Shown in pieces: positions 9,721 through 24,700 of a DNA stretch of 64,000 nt (positions within the stretch are counted from its first letter, which is position 1; the number at the start of each line of letters is the position of its first letter). Location of the stretch: the NCBI RefSeq assembly GCF_031877795.1, contig NC_133943.1, forward strand, positions 10,037,001 to 10,101,000, in the 5' to 3' direction. Both the position numbers and the translations under genes were made by a program. Origin of the DNA: Strix aluco. Lineage: Eukaryota; Chordata; Aves; Strigiformes; Strigidae. A model generated the notes under the pieces. The model had not been told where the DNA came from. It saw only the letters and a list, made by a program, of their open reading frames with translations, and made no database searches.

Positions 9721-12700
9721 CGGCCGGCGGGAGCGGAGGAGGCGGCGCACGGGCACGGAACGGGCTGGGCTGGGCCGCCCCACCGGCGTTGGGGTCCTGC
9801 CGGCCTGCGCCGGGCCGGGGGGGGTATGGGGCTCACTGAGAGCTGGGGCAGGCACCGCCTGGAGAGGGCCCGGTGGTGCGGAGGTGTCGGGCCGGGCTTG
9901 AGTGGGTGGCGAGAGGGGAGAGCCCCGTGGTCCCGGTCCTGGTGGGGGCAAGAGTACTTCCCGTGGGGGTCCTGTGTGGGGCTTGGGCTCCCCGGGCTGG
10001 GGTCTCGCTGAGGGGCCGGCTGGTGCTATGCATCCCCGAGTGCTTCATTAGGAATGGTGTTCTGTCATCGCTAATTGGCGAGGCAGGAAATAAGTGATGA
10101 GTAAACCCCATTAACTCTGTACGGGAAAAACTCCTCGGTAAGTCCCGGCCATTTTAATTAGGTGGTCTGAAAAATTCCATTTCTCGTCGTTAGTGGTGAA
10201 TGGGAAAGCCTTTCCTGGTGTCTTGGGAGGGTTAGCCAGTGGGTTCTATGGAATGTGGTTTCTCAGAAGATTGTTTCTAACCCTCACAGTTTGGTAATGC
10301 CTACCGGGGGGAGGCCACTGGGGATTGTAATGATCTAATCTTGCTGTCTGCTGCATAGCATGGGCTGGGTCCCTTAACCTTTAGTTTGCCAAGGCATCAG
10401 GGCTGTGCAGCAGCTGAATAATTAAAGAAAAAAACCCCAATCTGTAGATGTGGTTTATTGGTGAGAAAGCAGTGCTGTGGAGTTGAAATACTAGGGTTGC
10501 TCAGTGAGAAGTAATTAAACATGCTGGCCAATGAAAATTATCTTCAGGTGTCTTGGGTTTGTTTTTGAATTGGATCATGTGGTGTTCCTTGGATTGCAGT
10601 TTTTTTACAGATATGATATTTACTTTCAAGAGTCCTTTGTCTGATTTTGTTGCTTCATGGTTTTTTAGGACTGTTTTGCATTTTTTGATGTGATGTGACT
10701 GTAGAGTTACAGGATTTAAAGGGACTTCAGAGGCATGTAGCCCTGCCTTCCACAGCTGAGATAGATGCAGGTGTTCCTCATCATTCCAGACAGATACTTG
10801 CCAAGCCTTCACCTCTGAGCCAGCAGGATTCAACAACTGTCTGAACTAACTAATGCATTACAGATATCCTTTCTAAATCTTTACTATAAATAAAGCTGTT
10901 AAGGCAATCTTAACTTACAGACAAAGGAGGCAGAGCAATGTTAACGATTGCTTTCCCAATGTTACCATTTCCCTGGTAAGTATATGAGGTTTAAGCCATT
11001 GCCTTATGCTGCACATATATATGTGCAAAAGCTGTCCTCCAGCTCCCATTCTCTTGCTGTAAGATATCATAGTGCTTATTAATCTACTGAATCTGGACAG
11101 ATAGGACCAGCTGCACTCATCAGTGCCCCTGTTGCTATTTTCAAACCCCTGTGGGCAGCTGTGAAACTAAAGAATCCTGTTTCCTAATGCTACCTGGTGT
11201 TGCCATGGACAGCAGGCTAGGGGCTGGAGGGGAATGAGAAGGAGTCAGAAGGAAGGATTCATGGTTTAGTTCAGCTTCCTGTTGAGCCTTGATTTGAAGT
11301 GGAGGGAAATGCTTCTTAGACTGTAAAGGGGAGAATTTTTTTCAGTTAGAGGATGGCCACTGTCCAAAGCCTGATGTGAAAGCAGTAGTCCAGAAGGCTT
11401 GGATACCAGGATACTCTCATTCTTCTGTCCCCTGGGGTATATGGGATTAGCTTTTCACCAGGGCTGTGCTAATGACAGACTTCACTGGTGATTCCTTCTC
11501 CTTTGGTACTTCACACCTGGCTGAAAGGGGCTCAGGTGTGCAGTTGTCCTTGTTTCTTTGAAATGAGATAGAGTAGTAAATCAGTCTACCTGGAAAAGAT
11601 TTTTTTTTTCTTGTTTCCTTTAGCTGGACTCCGTTAAATATTATTTGCTGTTTGGAGAGGATGGCTAAGTCTCACTAAAATAATTTGTACATTGCTTTTT
11701 CTGCAAAACACTGTTACAGTAAGCTTGTAAACCTTTTGGGGATTTCTGCTGTCTTGGCAGGGAGCACTTAAATGTTTTCAAAGATAACTACACTTTCATT
11801 GTGATGCACTAAGTAATTTGTACAGTATTCTGTGGTGGCAGAGCACTCTACTTCCACAGAAGGTGGCATGTCACTGCAATGTGAATAAAGCTGGAGAGCA
11901 GACTAAGAAAGGAGTGGAGGTAACAAAGATGAGGTAAGTAATAGCCCTCAGTAGTCTTAGTTAGATGGAGAGCCAGAAGGGAAGCACTGAGCAAGTGCTA
12001 TAGACTGCTATTTGCCCAGCAAACAGCTGGTCTGGCTGAAGATGCTGTTGCCCTACACTGTTCATCTTACTTCTGCTGGAAATTGCTCTTTCCAAGGTAG
12101 AGAGGTGAATGTGTGCTGTCCTGTTTGTGTCCCAAACCATCAGGGTTACAGTTTAAATACACGCTTTGTATTAATTCCACTGATGTTTGCTTGATGCGTT
12201 TTGATAGTGCTCGTACAAACAGCTCTGCTGGCAGAATGCTCAAAATAGCAGCTCTCTTCCTATGGACAGGGCCGGAATAGGACAGTTCTCTGCCACCCTG
12301 CTGTGGCAGGTTAATGGAGTAAAAAAAAAGCACCGTTATGGAGAGATAATTGGGATAAACTTGCAATAAAAGCAACAAAGCACTTTTGCACGCTTTCAGC
12401 CTCCTTTTGACTGCAGAAGCATTGGCTTATAAAGGAATAAAAGCATCTAAATTTTTCATCTGTCAAGGCTTGGCTGTCTTGACATCTGTAGAGAGAAACT
12501 TGATGTGTACAGCTTATGCTGTGGAGATACAGTTCCATTTGGGAGACAGAAGAAACAGCAGAGCAGCTTTTGTAGGATCTTGGTATTGATCTGTGCTCAT
12601 TACACTTGGGCTGATGTCTAATGTTATAATATGCTAATGTAAAGTAATGGAGTGTTATTTGCAAAGGAGAAAGTTACCACTCATGATACCATCTCTTAAC

Positions 12701-15700
12701 TTCAACTGGGGAAAACAAGATGCTCAGGACTGAAAACATCTCTAATTTAAAGAGGAAGGAGGAAACAAACTCCAGGCATGTTACCTACTCAGTGTATTGC
12801 ATATTGATCAAAGCCCTCATAAAGGCATTTGCTGTTATATGCAAAGAGAAACTGCCTCAGTAAAGGCTTTTTTCTGCTTGAAGTCAGATGTTCTTTACCC
12901 TTGGAAACATAATTCTCTGGAATTTGGCAGTGGGTTGGGAATTAAGAGCAGTGCCAGTTACAGTCCTGTGGATTTGCATCTCTTAGCTGTGTTTCAACAT
13001 ACAAGCGTATCTGCGGAGGGAACAGTTTCGTAAGTCCAGTTTACAACCTTTATCTGCTCAGGGGTATTCCTTCATCTTTTGAAGCATGGAATTTCACTTT
13101 CTATTACTTCAGTATTGAGATGATTTTAGCATTCTGAACAGTCTCAAAGGTGAGAGATGCAAATAATTGTATCCAGCAGCAGCTCTAGGGTAGGATTCTG
13201 CTTTGAGTAGTGTTTGGGAAGGCAGTGTTGAACTTTCCTGGCATTTGTGGTACTTAATGTTTTGTTTTCTAAATATGAGCCACTGCCTTGAGCTTGGATC
13301 TGTATTTATTTGAAGGTTTGAGGGTGCTGCTTTAGTGGGATTAATTTTAACTACAGGGGGCTTTATCTTTTTATTACTTACTATGTCTGTGTAAGGTGTA
13401 TGCTCTTCGAGACAGCTGAGAGACTACAGTGAGTAGGAAACTAGCAGTTAGTGACTGATCTGAAGATACTGTTTGTTCTCTTAGTCTTAATGATACTTAG
13501 AACATGCTCGTTTGTCTGGCACATGAATAACACCGTTTGCAGCTAGCCATGGGATTCACCAGAAATGCTATGAGTGGTGCTGTGGAAATGATGCGTTTCA
13601 AGTTTCTAATCTATTTCTGTGACTAAGGTGAAGCAGTGGCCGTGAAAGGTACCGAGATAACAGTACGAGTTGTCATTAGGAGTGATAGTGAACAGTATTG
13701 GTGTTTAACAGCAAGTGTTCTATAACTGACAGTTGAGCTGCCTTCCTGCAGTTCCTTACTTCATGTGCAAGTTGTTCTGAACCCATGTGTCCTCCAGAAC
13801 ATCCTGGAGCTACATGTAGTGTGTCTGTCTTACAGAGCACGTCAAAGTAACGTTCAAAAAAGTGTTCAGTTTTAAAAGCTGCCTTCACACAGGCAATTTC
13901 TTTTTCCTGCAGTGTTTAATTGTGCAGCTTCACTGATCAGAAGAGTGGTGGGAGCACTAGGCATGGTGCTGCTGGGGTGGTTTTGTCACTTGTGCTTCAT
14001 GTTGAGAACAACTGTATTAAGATGCTAAGAAAAAAAATGTAGATTCACCTCTACGGAGAAGTGCTGTTGAAGAAGGCTGAGATCTGACCAACAGTGTGCC
14101 TGTCGCTGTAATGATGGTCGGGAAGGGGTGAAGTTAGCTGCCCTGTAGTGTGTCTCTGAAGCTCAGTAGATCTTGCAAATGCTGCAGTGATTCAGTGCTC
14201 ATTAAATGCTTGTTGATAGTTCTGCATGGCTGTTAATTTGGTGCTGCTTTCTGACCGAAAACTGCTAAAGCATTTTGCATAATTTAAAAAGGAGGGAATG
14301 TTCAGTCATGACACCCTGTTATTAGTGCTGAGCAATAATCCAGACATTTGGAGACAAAGGTGTGAATGAGTTTCTGAATCTTGTAAATTTTGCAAATGCC
14401 AGCAGAATTTCCAAGGTGTTAAGGAATGGTGATCAGAAGACTTTCAAAGCTTTGAAATACATGCATTGTGACTCCATTGTAAAATCAAATACTTGAGTAA
14501 ATTGCAGGTGCCTTTTAAAATGTCCTTCTAAAAGGACAATGAAGTGCCTTCTGTAGGAGTTTAGGTTAAAAAAAAAAATCAGAATGTAAACCCTAAATTG
14601 TAAGTAGTGAAGCACATCTTTAAAGAAAGGTAGTTAAATTAAAATACTAAATTGTGAAGCTGAGTGATAAACAAAGGTATTCTGGCAACAACAGCTGACT
14701 TCACTGACCTTCATTTCTTCTATGAAATTCACTTCTGTAGTGCTCCCTTGCAAGGCTTGCTGCAGAATTAACTTTTTAATAAACATTTATACAGCACTGG
14801 GCAGTGACTTGAAGTGCTTTTTTCTGAGTGACTGCAATCATGTGGTTAATGTCAGCAATGCTTTGAACAGTCTGGTTCCATACAGTAGAATGAAGCAATG
14901 ATTTTTACCAGTTAGACTGGGGAGGAGGTAGAGATCTGTGGAGACTTCGTCAGGAAAAAGCCAAGAAATGCTCAAAAGTTTGAACGAGCCCAGAGATTGA
15001 ATAGGGCATTTGTCCACAGTGTGACTCGGGTGGAAATAGCATGTGGAATGTATGAATGGGGGCAGGGAAGGAAATAGGTGCACCATCCTTCTACAGTTAA
15101 AAAAACCCAATTGTGTTCATTCTTAAATGGTCAGCTTGTCAACACTGCCTTAGGGGCTTTTAAATGAAGCAAGAAATGGGGGAGATGACGAGCAGAATTA
15201 AATAGGATTGCTAACAATGGATTGGATCACAAGGTGCGATAGAAGCTGCGCACAAGGATTTATATTGTCACTGCTCTGTGTTGGTGCTCATCATAGGCTG
15301 CCTTCTGCAGAAAAGCTAAGCTCTGCTGTATGACAGACACGGGGAGCAAAAGTTCCCTGCTGCTTGCCGAACTCCCGCGTGGCTGAGATCTTCTCAGGTG
15401 CTGCGGAGAAGCGTGTGTGGAACCAGCCTTGTGTAGGTCGGCTCACAGAACCTCTGTAGGTCAGCAGGCGCCGGCTGTCGCCCTGTGTAGCAGCAGTCCA
15501 GAGGGGAAGCAGCCTACTTCACTTCTCAGCGTGTCCCTGAGCCGCCCAGGGAGGTGCACCCCTCTGTTGTGTTACACCAGTGGGCTGGGGAGGGGTCTGG
15601 AGAGAAATCCACCAGGTGAGGACGTGAAGCATCAAGAATCTGCAGAGTTCTCTTGGCAAGAATGATCTTGCTGGAGGGAATTGTCATATTTCAAAAGTCT

Positions 15701-18700
15701 CCTTGTATCGCCAGCACATTTTAATGTTGAATTTATTACACTGCTTGTGACAATTATTGTCATTGCTTCTGCCAACTTGGATACAAGCTTAATAATTGTT
15801 TCTGAAGGTATAAGTGTTTTCTTGGCTTTCTGTAGCCCATTTATAAAAAAACTTTTTTACTCCTTTTAATTTTAAAATAACAGCAGTTTCCTTCAAAATG
15901 GCCAGCATTGTTAATGGTGTCACCTGTAATGATCTTTCACTGACCAATTCAAAGGATTGTTGTTAAAAGGGTAGCAGCAACACATTTGTGGCTTGATGCT
16001 TTCCCATGAAAGTGTGTGCTTTGGCTCCATGTTGATAGGTGCAGTACACAACCCTGAAATATCTGTTCAAGCACCTTACAGTGAGTGGTGTGGGGAGATG
16101 TGTTTCTGTGGCATGGTGACAGGGATGTTCGCTTCAGCAAAGATTTGTCTCTATTCAAGAGGTGCTGACATGGCCTCCTGTGATAACAAATACAGTTGTT
16201 TGATCTCTTGTGCAGAAGTTCTGATTGGCACGGGTTTAAAATACGCCTTCCCAAACACTGACGTGAGAGCTCAGGGGCTTTGAGGTCTGCTGGTGTGTTT
16301 GGACAATGTTTTCTGGTTTGGGCCCTGTCTCTGGACTGCAGTTTTTTTACTGTAGAATTCCCTGTGATGCTGGATGACACTACCTTCATTGGTACCTGGC
16401 GTATTCTGGTTTTAGTCTCTTATGCTTTGCAGTGAGTGAAGTAATGGTCATCTTGGGTTTTCGGAAATGCTTTGCCTGTCTTAAGTTGATGCTTTGAGGG
16501 GACGTTTGAGGGCATCAGCCTGGCATATCCTTCCAGAGTGAAACCTGTGGGCAGCATTATGTTAGACTCCTGACTGGGCTGAGTGCAGTTGGAGTAACAG
16601 AACTTGGGCACTGCTGAGACTTGGCTAATGCTCAAAGAGTGCAAAGGCCTGTTTGAGGCCTCCTGTGTGTCTGTGGATTTGGGTTGGCTCAGGTTGCTCT
16701 TAAACTGAGAGCAAAGCACTTAAAAAAAAAAAAGTATTGTGGTAATGTATTGCAGTAATTCCTGTCTGCTCACGTGTTGCAAAGAACAGTAAAAATACAG
16801 CACTTCCCTGGCACTCATCTGTGTTTATTCTCCTTCTTTAGGACCTGACCGGCATAGAGTCCATGGACCAGTGTCGTCACACACTGGAGCAGCACAACTG
16901 GAACATAGAGGTACCACTGCAAATAAGATTTGTAGCAGTTTCCAAGTACCTGGGTTAAATGGAGTACTCTGTGGAGAAGGGGAGCCTTACAACTAAGATG
17001 CAATCCATCAATTCCTGAGTTTACACTAGTAGCTCTGTATAGCAATAGCTTGATACATCTGGAGAGCTGGTTTCAGAAGTACACAGCAGAGTTGTTACGG
17101 CTGTGAACAATCACTTGCCTGGCACTTTGTGTAACTCCCCGTAGTGCGTGTGTGCAGGCTGCCACGGAGAAGGCTTTCCAGGCAGAAAAGAGTATTGGAG
17201 GTTATGGTTTGTAATGAGTTGTGCTTATCCAGTGCTCTGGGGCTGTGGACAAATAATACCTACTGTTAGCGTCCAAAGTATAATAAAGGTATTTCTTGCC
17301 ATCCTTAAATGTCTGAAACCTCTCTTTGCTCTTTCTTGTGTCAAAGGCAGCTGTACAGGACCGACTGAATGAGCAAGAGGGTGTCCCAAGTGTCTTTAAT
17401 CCTCCTCCATCACGGCCATTGCAGGTCAATACAGCCGACCACAGGATCTACAGCTACGTTGTCTCAAGGCCACAGCCAAGGGCAAGTTATCTTACAGTGG
17501 ATTTTTTCCTGCTTCTTGGGTGATTCTTTGTGAACAACAGAACTTGAAAACAGGGAAAGGAGTTGTTTTCTTTGTATGCTGTTATCTCCTTTCTAAATAT
17601 TTTATCTTCTGAAAACATAATATTAGAGCTATTCCTTCAGCCTCTGTTACTGCTGTGGATATTTTCTCCCCAGTGTGATTCACAGTATGAGACGACCTTT
17701 GTGTCATAGAATGTCTTGCTGTGGCACAGTAAAGCTTTTTGATCAGTTCAGTAGGAACAAAGGACTGTCCCCTCCTCATGGCAGGGTGCCAATATATTTG
17801 TGTTTTTAGAACACCTCAAAAATTTATATTAACTTGAATACAGTGTCACTTGCATTAATGTTTCACAAACAAAATTGCCTGAGGACCTGTAAGACTCAGT
17901 GCTGTTAATCATTCTGTACAGTTAAGAAAATTAGCACAGAGCAAAAGCATTGCTGCTTGAATAGTCAGTGACACCAGTTTTTTAGATGTGTCACATTGAA
18001 TTCTGAATAAACCAGGTTAGTCACTTAAATTTAATTTGATGTGTCCAAAGCCATGAAATATTGCTGAGCTCTTTTGCAGTGGTTAGAGCACTGATACTCC
18101 CATGTGTGCCTGTGATGCTGGTGGACACTTTGCTTTAGCAGGCCTGTTCCTGGCGTGGAGACTGTTCTAATTCTTTATTTGTAATTGCAGGGCCTGTTAG
18201 GATGGGGTTACTACTTCATAATGCTTCCATTCCGATTTACCTATTACACATTACTTGATATATTTAGGTAAGTACCTTTTTGTGCTGACTCATGTATTGA
18301 CTGCGTCAAGGCACACACTAGCTTAGGTTTGGCTGTACCTCTGTCACTTGGATCTTTAATGACAGATTTTACATTTATTTGCTCAGCTGGCTTTATCTGT
18401 AGCCTTGTAAAGTTCCTACACTGTTTAGTAAGAAATAAATCTTATTGCAGCGAAAAAGAGCATCTTACAGCTTTATAAATGAAATATTTAATTGGGAGTT
18501 TTAACTCCATGTGGCTTAACAGTTTGAGTGCCATGCAAAGGGGATGCAAAACAGTGTCAAACTGTCTGGTATTCCTGAACAAACAACTTGATCAGAATCA
18601 TGTCCTGTTGGGCTGGGCTGCAGGTTAACCTGCCTTAATCCCTGTATGTTATTTGGTAAAACCTAAACTGTAAACACCTCTGCTTTCTTCCCCTTTGGTG

Positions 18701-21700
18701 TCTGTTGCCTCTTTTCCCTTTACTGCTCTGAAGGGCTAGTTCATCTCGCCTCCTTACAGCATTGATAGAGGGGAAAGAAAATATTGGAAGGTGATAAATA
18801 GCCAGTGGTCATGCATCTGCATTGTTTTGGCCATTTCCCCTGTTGTATTACTTTTTTCCCTGTTAAAGATTTTTTCCAGAGTTCAGTGTAACTTCTATGC
18901 ATCAATAGAACTAAACAATATTGATATCTGCTTTGCAGTTAAGCTTTTTCAGCCTCAGAGGAATGACTGTTTCTTCTGTTTTCATTGGACTCCTAGTGTA
19001 ATATTCTCTTCTGCAGCTCTTTGCACTCCGGAATTGTTAGTCTTGGAATAGCAGAAGTGCAGTTTTTAAAGCTATCTGGACAAAACTGTGTGGCTTTAGT
19101 CTTTGACTAAATTCCTCAGACCTCATACTGTTGGTGTGGCTTATGCCTGATGCTCCAGAGGAAGTCAAAACTGTTAATCACACAGAATTCAGATACTTGT
19201 TGGTGCCTGGCATGAGATATTTGACTGGGGGGCTTCTGTAGCAGTGGTAGCAGTTTGGAGCAGGTGGCAGTTTAGGTCATGATTATAAATGTTCAAGGGT
19301 CCCAGCTCTGACTTTTTTCCTCCTTATGAATACCAGTGACTGTCTGTGGAAAAGAAAACCTGTTCTTCAGAAAGTCAGTAAGCTGAATTTCCAGTGTCCT
19401 TTGCTTCTTTCCTAGGTTTGCTCTGCGTTTTATACGCCCTGATCCTCGTAGTCGGGTCACTGACCCAGTGGGTGACATTATTTCGTTTATTCATATGTTT
19501 GAGGAAAAATATGGGAGGATACACCCTGTCTTCTACCAGGGAACTTACAGCCAGGTCAGTGTCACATGTTGGTGCATAGATCCTGGGGAGATGGAGAGTG
19601 GGGATTTTGCCAGACTGTATCAGGGCCTACATGGCAAAATCACTTTTAATTTAAAAGCCCAGTGTTTGTCCCCAAACTCTCTAACAGGGTAATGGAGAGC
19701 TAGTGAACAAGTGTATTGGAAAACCAGTGTCTGCCAGGCTTGATGACATGCCAAGCCTGCAAAGTTGGAAAGCAAAGCTGCTCTGACTGTTCCTCAACTG
19801 TCTGTATGGCTCTGTAGCCAACAGCTATTCTTTGTAATCCTGCCTTTGTTTTTATAAACTGATGTAGTATGCCAGAGTCTGTCCTTCTGTTGACCAAATT
19901 GGGATTGACTGCCTGGGTTTGTATTATAATGCAACTCCAGAACTTGGTGCAGGACCTCAAAATTGAGAGAGGAAGCCCCTGAAGAAATTATGGGAGGTGA
20001 GAGTCCATATGTTAGATGTGGGCTGATGGCTCTCTCTGTAAAAGAGGGACATCCTAGTGGGTGCTGCCTCTTCCGCACCTTCTCTCAGCCTAGCCAAGGG
20101 AAGGGCCTCCTGCAGTGCGTCCCAGCAGACAGTTGGATCAGCACTGCTTCCCAAGTGCCAGGGAAGAATGTGGAGTCTGTATCTGTTCCACACTGCACAG
20201 CGATGGAGCTCGCCGCCTCCGCAGCTCTTCTAGGCCCCTCTGTCTTGCCTGGAATCCAAACTTAAATAACCACGGAATGGTTAGGCTACCAAAACCCAGT
20301 GCCAGTAAAACAGGGAGCCTATTGTGCACTTATCCTGTGGTCTTGTTAAGAAATGCTCTCTGGTGGGTGGAATCCAGAGACTGTAGATGCAAAATGTTTT
20401 GGTTTTGTTTTGTTGGGGCCTGCAGCGTTATTGAGTTACCTTTTTTAGTAGTGTTTTCACTTGATGTGGTCTGAAGATTGTGTCCTGTACAGGCTAGAGT
20501 GGAAAGCTCAGCCTTGGCTGCTGCGAGTCTGAGGGGTGAAGGAGGGCTCTTCTCTGCCAGCTGAGTCTGGTGGAGCGGTGGGGGGTGTCAATCCACACAG
20601 TTGCCTACCTGGCTTCGCTCTGACTTCAGTGTTCTCCAGCGCCACATCCTGAAATGAGGTTTTAATCAGAAGGTCTGACAGGTTCATCCTCCACTGCTGC
20701 TTCATTAAAACCACACTAGTGGCAGAGTCATGGCCCGAGTAAATGTTGCTGAGCTGTGTCATGCAAGTCTTGTGGGTGCCACTTTCCCCTTGCCTAGAGA
20801 CCTTGTAACTTTACCTTCTCTGCTCTTATGCCAAGGCACTGAATGATGCCAAGCGGGAGCTGCGCTTTCTGTTGGTTTATCTTCATGGAGATGACCACCA
20901 AGACACAGATGAATTCTGCCGGTAGGTAGGACAGTTTTCCAAATAGTTATCTTTGCACTTGAAATGCAACTTCATTCACATGATCTCTTCTCATCTCCTA
21001 GCAATACACTGTGTGTACCTGAGGTGATCACCCTCATAAACACTAGAATGCTCTTCTGGGCTTGCTCAACCAATAAACCAGAGGGATACAGAGGTGAGTG
21101 TGTCCCTCCTGGGCTTTACTTATTCCCTCCCATCTCTAGACAAAGCCAAATGCTCTTTGACAAATTTACATGTTTGAACACACAGTTGGTTTTTGTGCAG
21201 ACAAGAGATTTCAGGATTGCATGGGGAAATACGTGTTGTTTTCCATGTAGTATCTTAGAGGGCTTGTTTGGATGCCAGGGAAATACCTTCTGCTCTTCAC
21301 CTCCACTGTTCCATATGTTCCTGGGCAGTCCTAGTTGCGTGCTCTTTGCTGTGGGCATTCAAGCTGCTTTCAGTGCCTTGTTAATGGGAGTTGGTGGGTG
21401 TGTGCTGAGGATTAAACTGAGTGCAGAAACAAGTATCTAAATAGCTGTGCCCTTAACACCAGCTCATACTGTGCCTGAGGTGACACTTAGGTGCATTCTT
21501 TCCTTGAGACAGTCATCTTTACTCCACACCCAGTCTCACTGTCTCCTCAAAAGCCCACAATGAGATCCTTTTAAGTACTGTCTTTCCAGAGCTGTTGGTA
21601 CCTGGCCTGCCATCGTTTTGATAGGGTTTCGCTGCAAATGGAGCCTTTTCCCAAAGTCCTGTTCAGGTTTTCTGTGTCACTTCTGACCCTTCCTGTTTCA

Positions 21701-24700
21701 TGGCAGGAGAGGCCAGGAGTTCTGGCACTGAGTCGTTCTTGGCTTCATAGTTCAGCTACCAGCTCTCCACCCCTTGTAAGAATGGCTTTCTAAGGAGACA
21801 TTCCTGTACTTACTGCTGTTTCATTGCTGCAGTGCTTTGGAGTCACAGCCTAGAAAGCAGAGCTGGAATGGATTGTGGCCTTTCATTTAATCCACGGAGT
21901 GCTCTGATTTAGTTTGGAGGGCTCCACTGGTATGACTCTCAAGTTGTGTGATGTACTATGCATGTTTTAAGGAGGAGGTGGTCAGCAGCCACGGGCAAAC
22001 TGTAATTTAAAAGTCCCTGATCTGCTGCATTCCCTGCCTCAAGACAGAGCCTGCCTCTGGCAGAAACAACCTAATTTTCAGAAGAATCCAGGATGGACTC
22101 TGGCACCTTCCCCATGACAGTATCTTCCAGAGTCGGGCCATCCTTAATCATCTTAGCAAGTGTTTCCCTGTGCTTGACCTGTGCTTCTCTTCCTGCAGTT
22201 TAACCCAGGGCTTTTTTTGTCCCATTCTGAATGGACATTCAGAGCAATTTACTTCCTTCCTGCTTGAATTAAAGAACCTTTTTGGTTACTTGAAAGCTTG
22301 TTTTCTTCCCCCTCGGTCTCTACGTTCCAAGCCACTTCCTCCCTTTGCTGATTTTTAGGGTTTAGTTTGACAAAATGGAGCCTGAGACCTTTTCTGCCTT
22401 GGAAGAGATCGCAGCTGTGGGAGCTGCTTTCCTAGGCCCTTGGTGATGGAAAGGCTTTGTGCTGTACCCCTTGCTGACCTTCTGGATTGGGGCAGTTATG
22501 GTGATGTTCGTGCCTGTTTCCCAGTCTCCCAGGCTCTGCGAGAGAACACATACCCATTCCTGGCTGTGATCATGCTGAAGGATCGCAGAATGACAGTAGT
22601 TGGACGTCTAGAAGGCCTCATCCAGGCTGATGACCTCATTAATCAACTGATGTTCATCATGGACGCCAACCAGACGTACCTGGTGTCCGAACGTCTGGAA
22701 AGGTATGACAGGACCTGAGCTCCAGTAATGCAGACCTTGTGGAGGCAGGCTCTGCCCCTTCCTCCCTCCAGACACCACTGTAGGCAGGTAGCTCAGCATC
22801 TCCATTCTGAAACACAGCCCCTGGGCTCTCCTCTTCCCAGTGGGATCATTGGTCCATAAATTCAGGCCACCCTATAGCCAGGGAGCTGGATGTGTTGCCC
22901 ACTACTGAAAGGTGGGTGTGAGTGCTCTACTGTGTTCCGCAGGTGGAGCACACCCTTAGCGTGCTGGAGCTTTGCAGGTAAAGCTGGGACAATAGCTGGT
23001 AGGAGCCAAGTGGGAGCAAAGCAAGGCAGGAGGAGAGCTGGCGTCCACAGCCAGCCGGTGGGCGAGTGTTGCTGCCTGGACTGGCTGTCCTGAATTCCAA
23101 CTGTGTTTTTGGCAGTGCCTCGCAAGCGTGAGCTCCAGTCCCTGGTAACTGTAGGGATTTGCAGGCTTTGTCCAAAGTAGGATGCTACCTTCTGGTGTTC
23201 TGTCTGCCGCTCCCCTGCCCCGTGGTCTCTGTGGGGGACCCAGTAACACATTTTGATATCTCTGGTTTCTGAAACACACGAGGAATTACCTGAAGGAGAT
23301 AAAACCATGAAGAGTCTCAAGTATGAGTCAGAAATCCTGGGCACTGCTTATGTGCTGTCTGTCCACCCTGTCAAGCTGCAGTGGGTGAGAAATCTCTTGT
23401 GTTCAGTTCATTTTCACTCAGGCTAGGGAAACAGTTTGTGCGCTGGGGACTGTGGAGACCGCTTGCATTTTAGGAGCTTGTGGTATTCTAAATGAGGCAT
23501 TAGCTGATGTGTGTGCTCCTATGAGTTTGAGGCTGTACCTGCACCCTCAGGTCTGCCATCAGCCTGCCGTGCCCTCACTTTGGGGCCTGCTAACCCTGAC
23601 CGCTCCCTGCTCATGTCTGCAGGGAAGAGAGGAACCAAACCCAAGTTCTGAGGCAGCAGCAGGATGAGGCATATCTGGCATCCTTGCGTGCGGACCAGGA
23701 AAAGGAACGCAAGAAGAAGGAAGAACGGGAGAGGAAGAAGAAGAAGGAGGAGGAAGTGCAGCAGCAAAAACTAGCAGAGGAGAGGCGGCGACAGGTGAGA
23801 GCAAAGTGACTGCTGGAGAGGCTGCTGTGCCCCATTGGACGCTCACCCTGTGCAGGAGCAGTGCCTGCAGCAGAGCTTTCTTGTCCGTTTGGAGCTGCTT
23901 GTCTTGCTCAGGGCTTGAGCATCCTCTGAGCCTCCTGGAGCAGCTGTGCTGCAGGGGACAAGCGCAAAGGTCAGTTCAGTGCACACCCGTTGCTCCTGCT
24001 CCATCCTTACTTTGCAGACGCTGCAGGAGGAGAAGGAGCGGAAGTCTGAATGCCTTCCTCCCGAGCCACATCCCGATGACCCAGAGAGTGTTAAGATCAT
24101 TTTCAAGCTGCCTAACGATTCCAGGGTGGAGCGGCGATTCCACTTCACACAGTCATTGACGGTGAGCTTGGGGCAGAGCTGATGGGCTTCCCAGAGTAAA
24201 AGAGAGGTCGAGAGGTTCTCTGGGTGGCCCAGCAAAGCCTTGGTTCCATTGGACTTTGTCAAATGGTGACCTTTGCCAAGAGCCTTAGCAGTCAGTTATT
24301 CCTGGGTAAGGACGGTGTCATGGGGCCTGGTCCCACTAGCTTAGAAGAGAGATTAGAGAAAAAATGGAAGAAACTACTTCTCCTGAAAAGCTGAAACTTT
24401 TATTGCTCCCAACTAAATAATGGTGTAGGAAGTGCCAGAAACACTGTGTGGACTCCCCAGGTACTCTGTGACAAGTCGTGTTTCATGTATGCTAAGAGAG
24501 TGGCTGTCCCGTGTCTACAGTGCAGTGATGGTGCAAAATTGGTAACCTTTCCCCTCTGAGATGCCACGGATGCAGTCTGGCTGTGTCATTGCTCTCCCAG
24601 CTGGCAGTTATTCCTGTGCTTCTTTCCCAGGTGATCCATGACTTCTTGTTCTCCTTGAAAGAAAGCCCTGAAAAGTTCCAGATTGAGGCCAACTTCCCTC

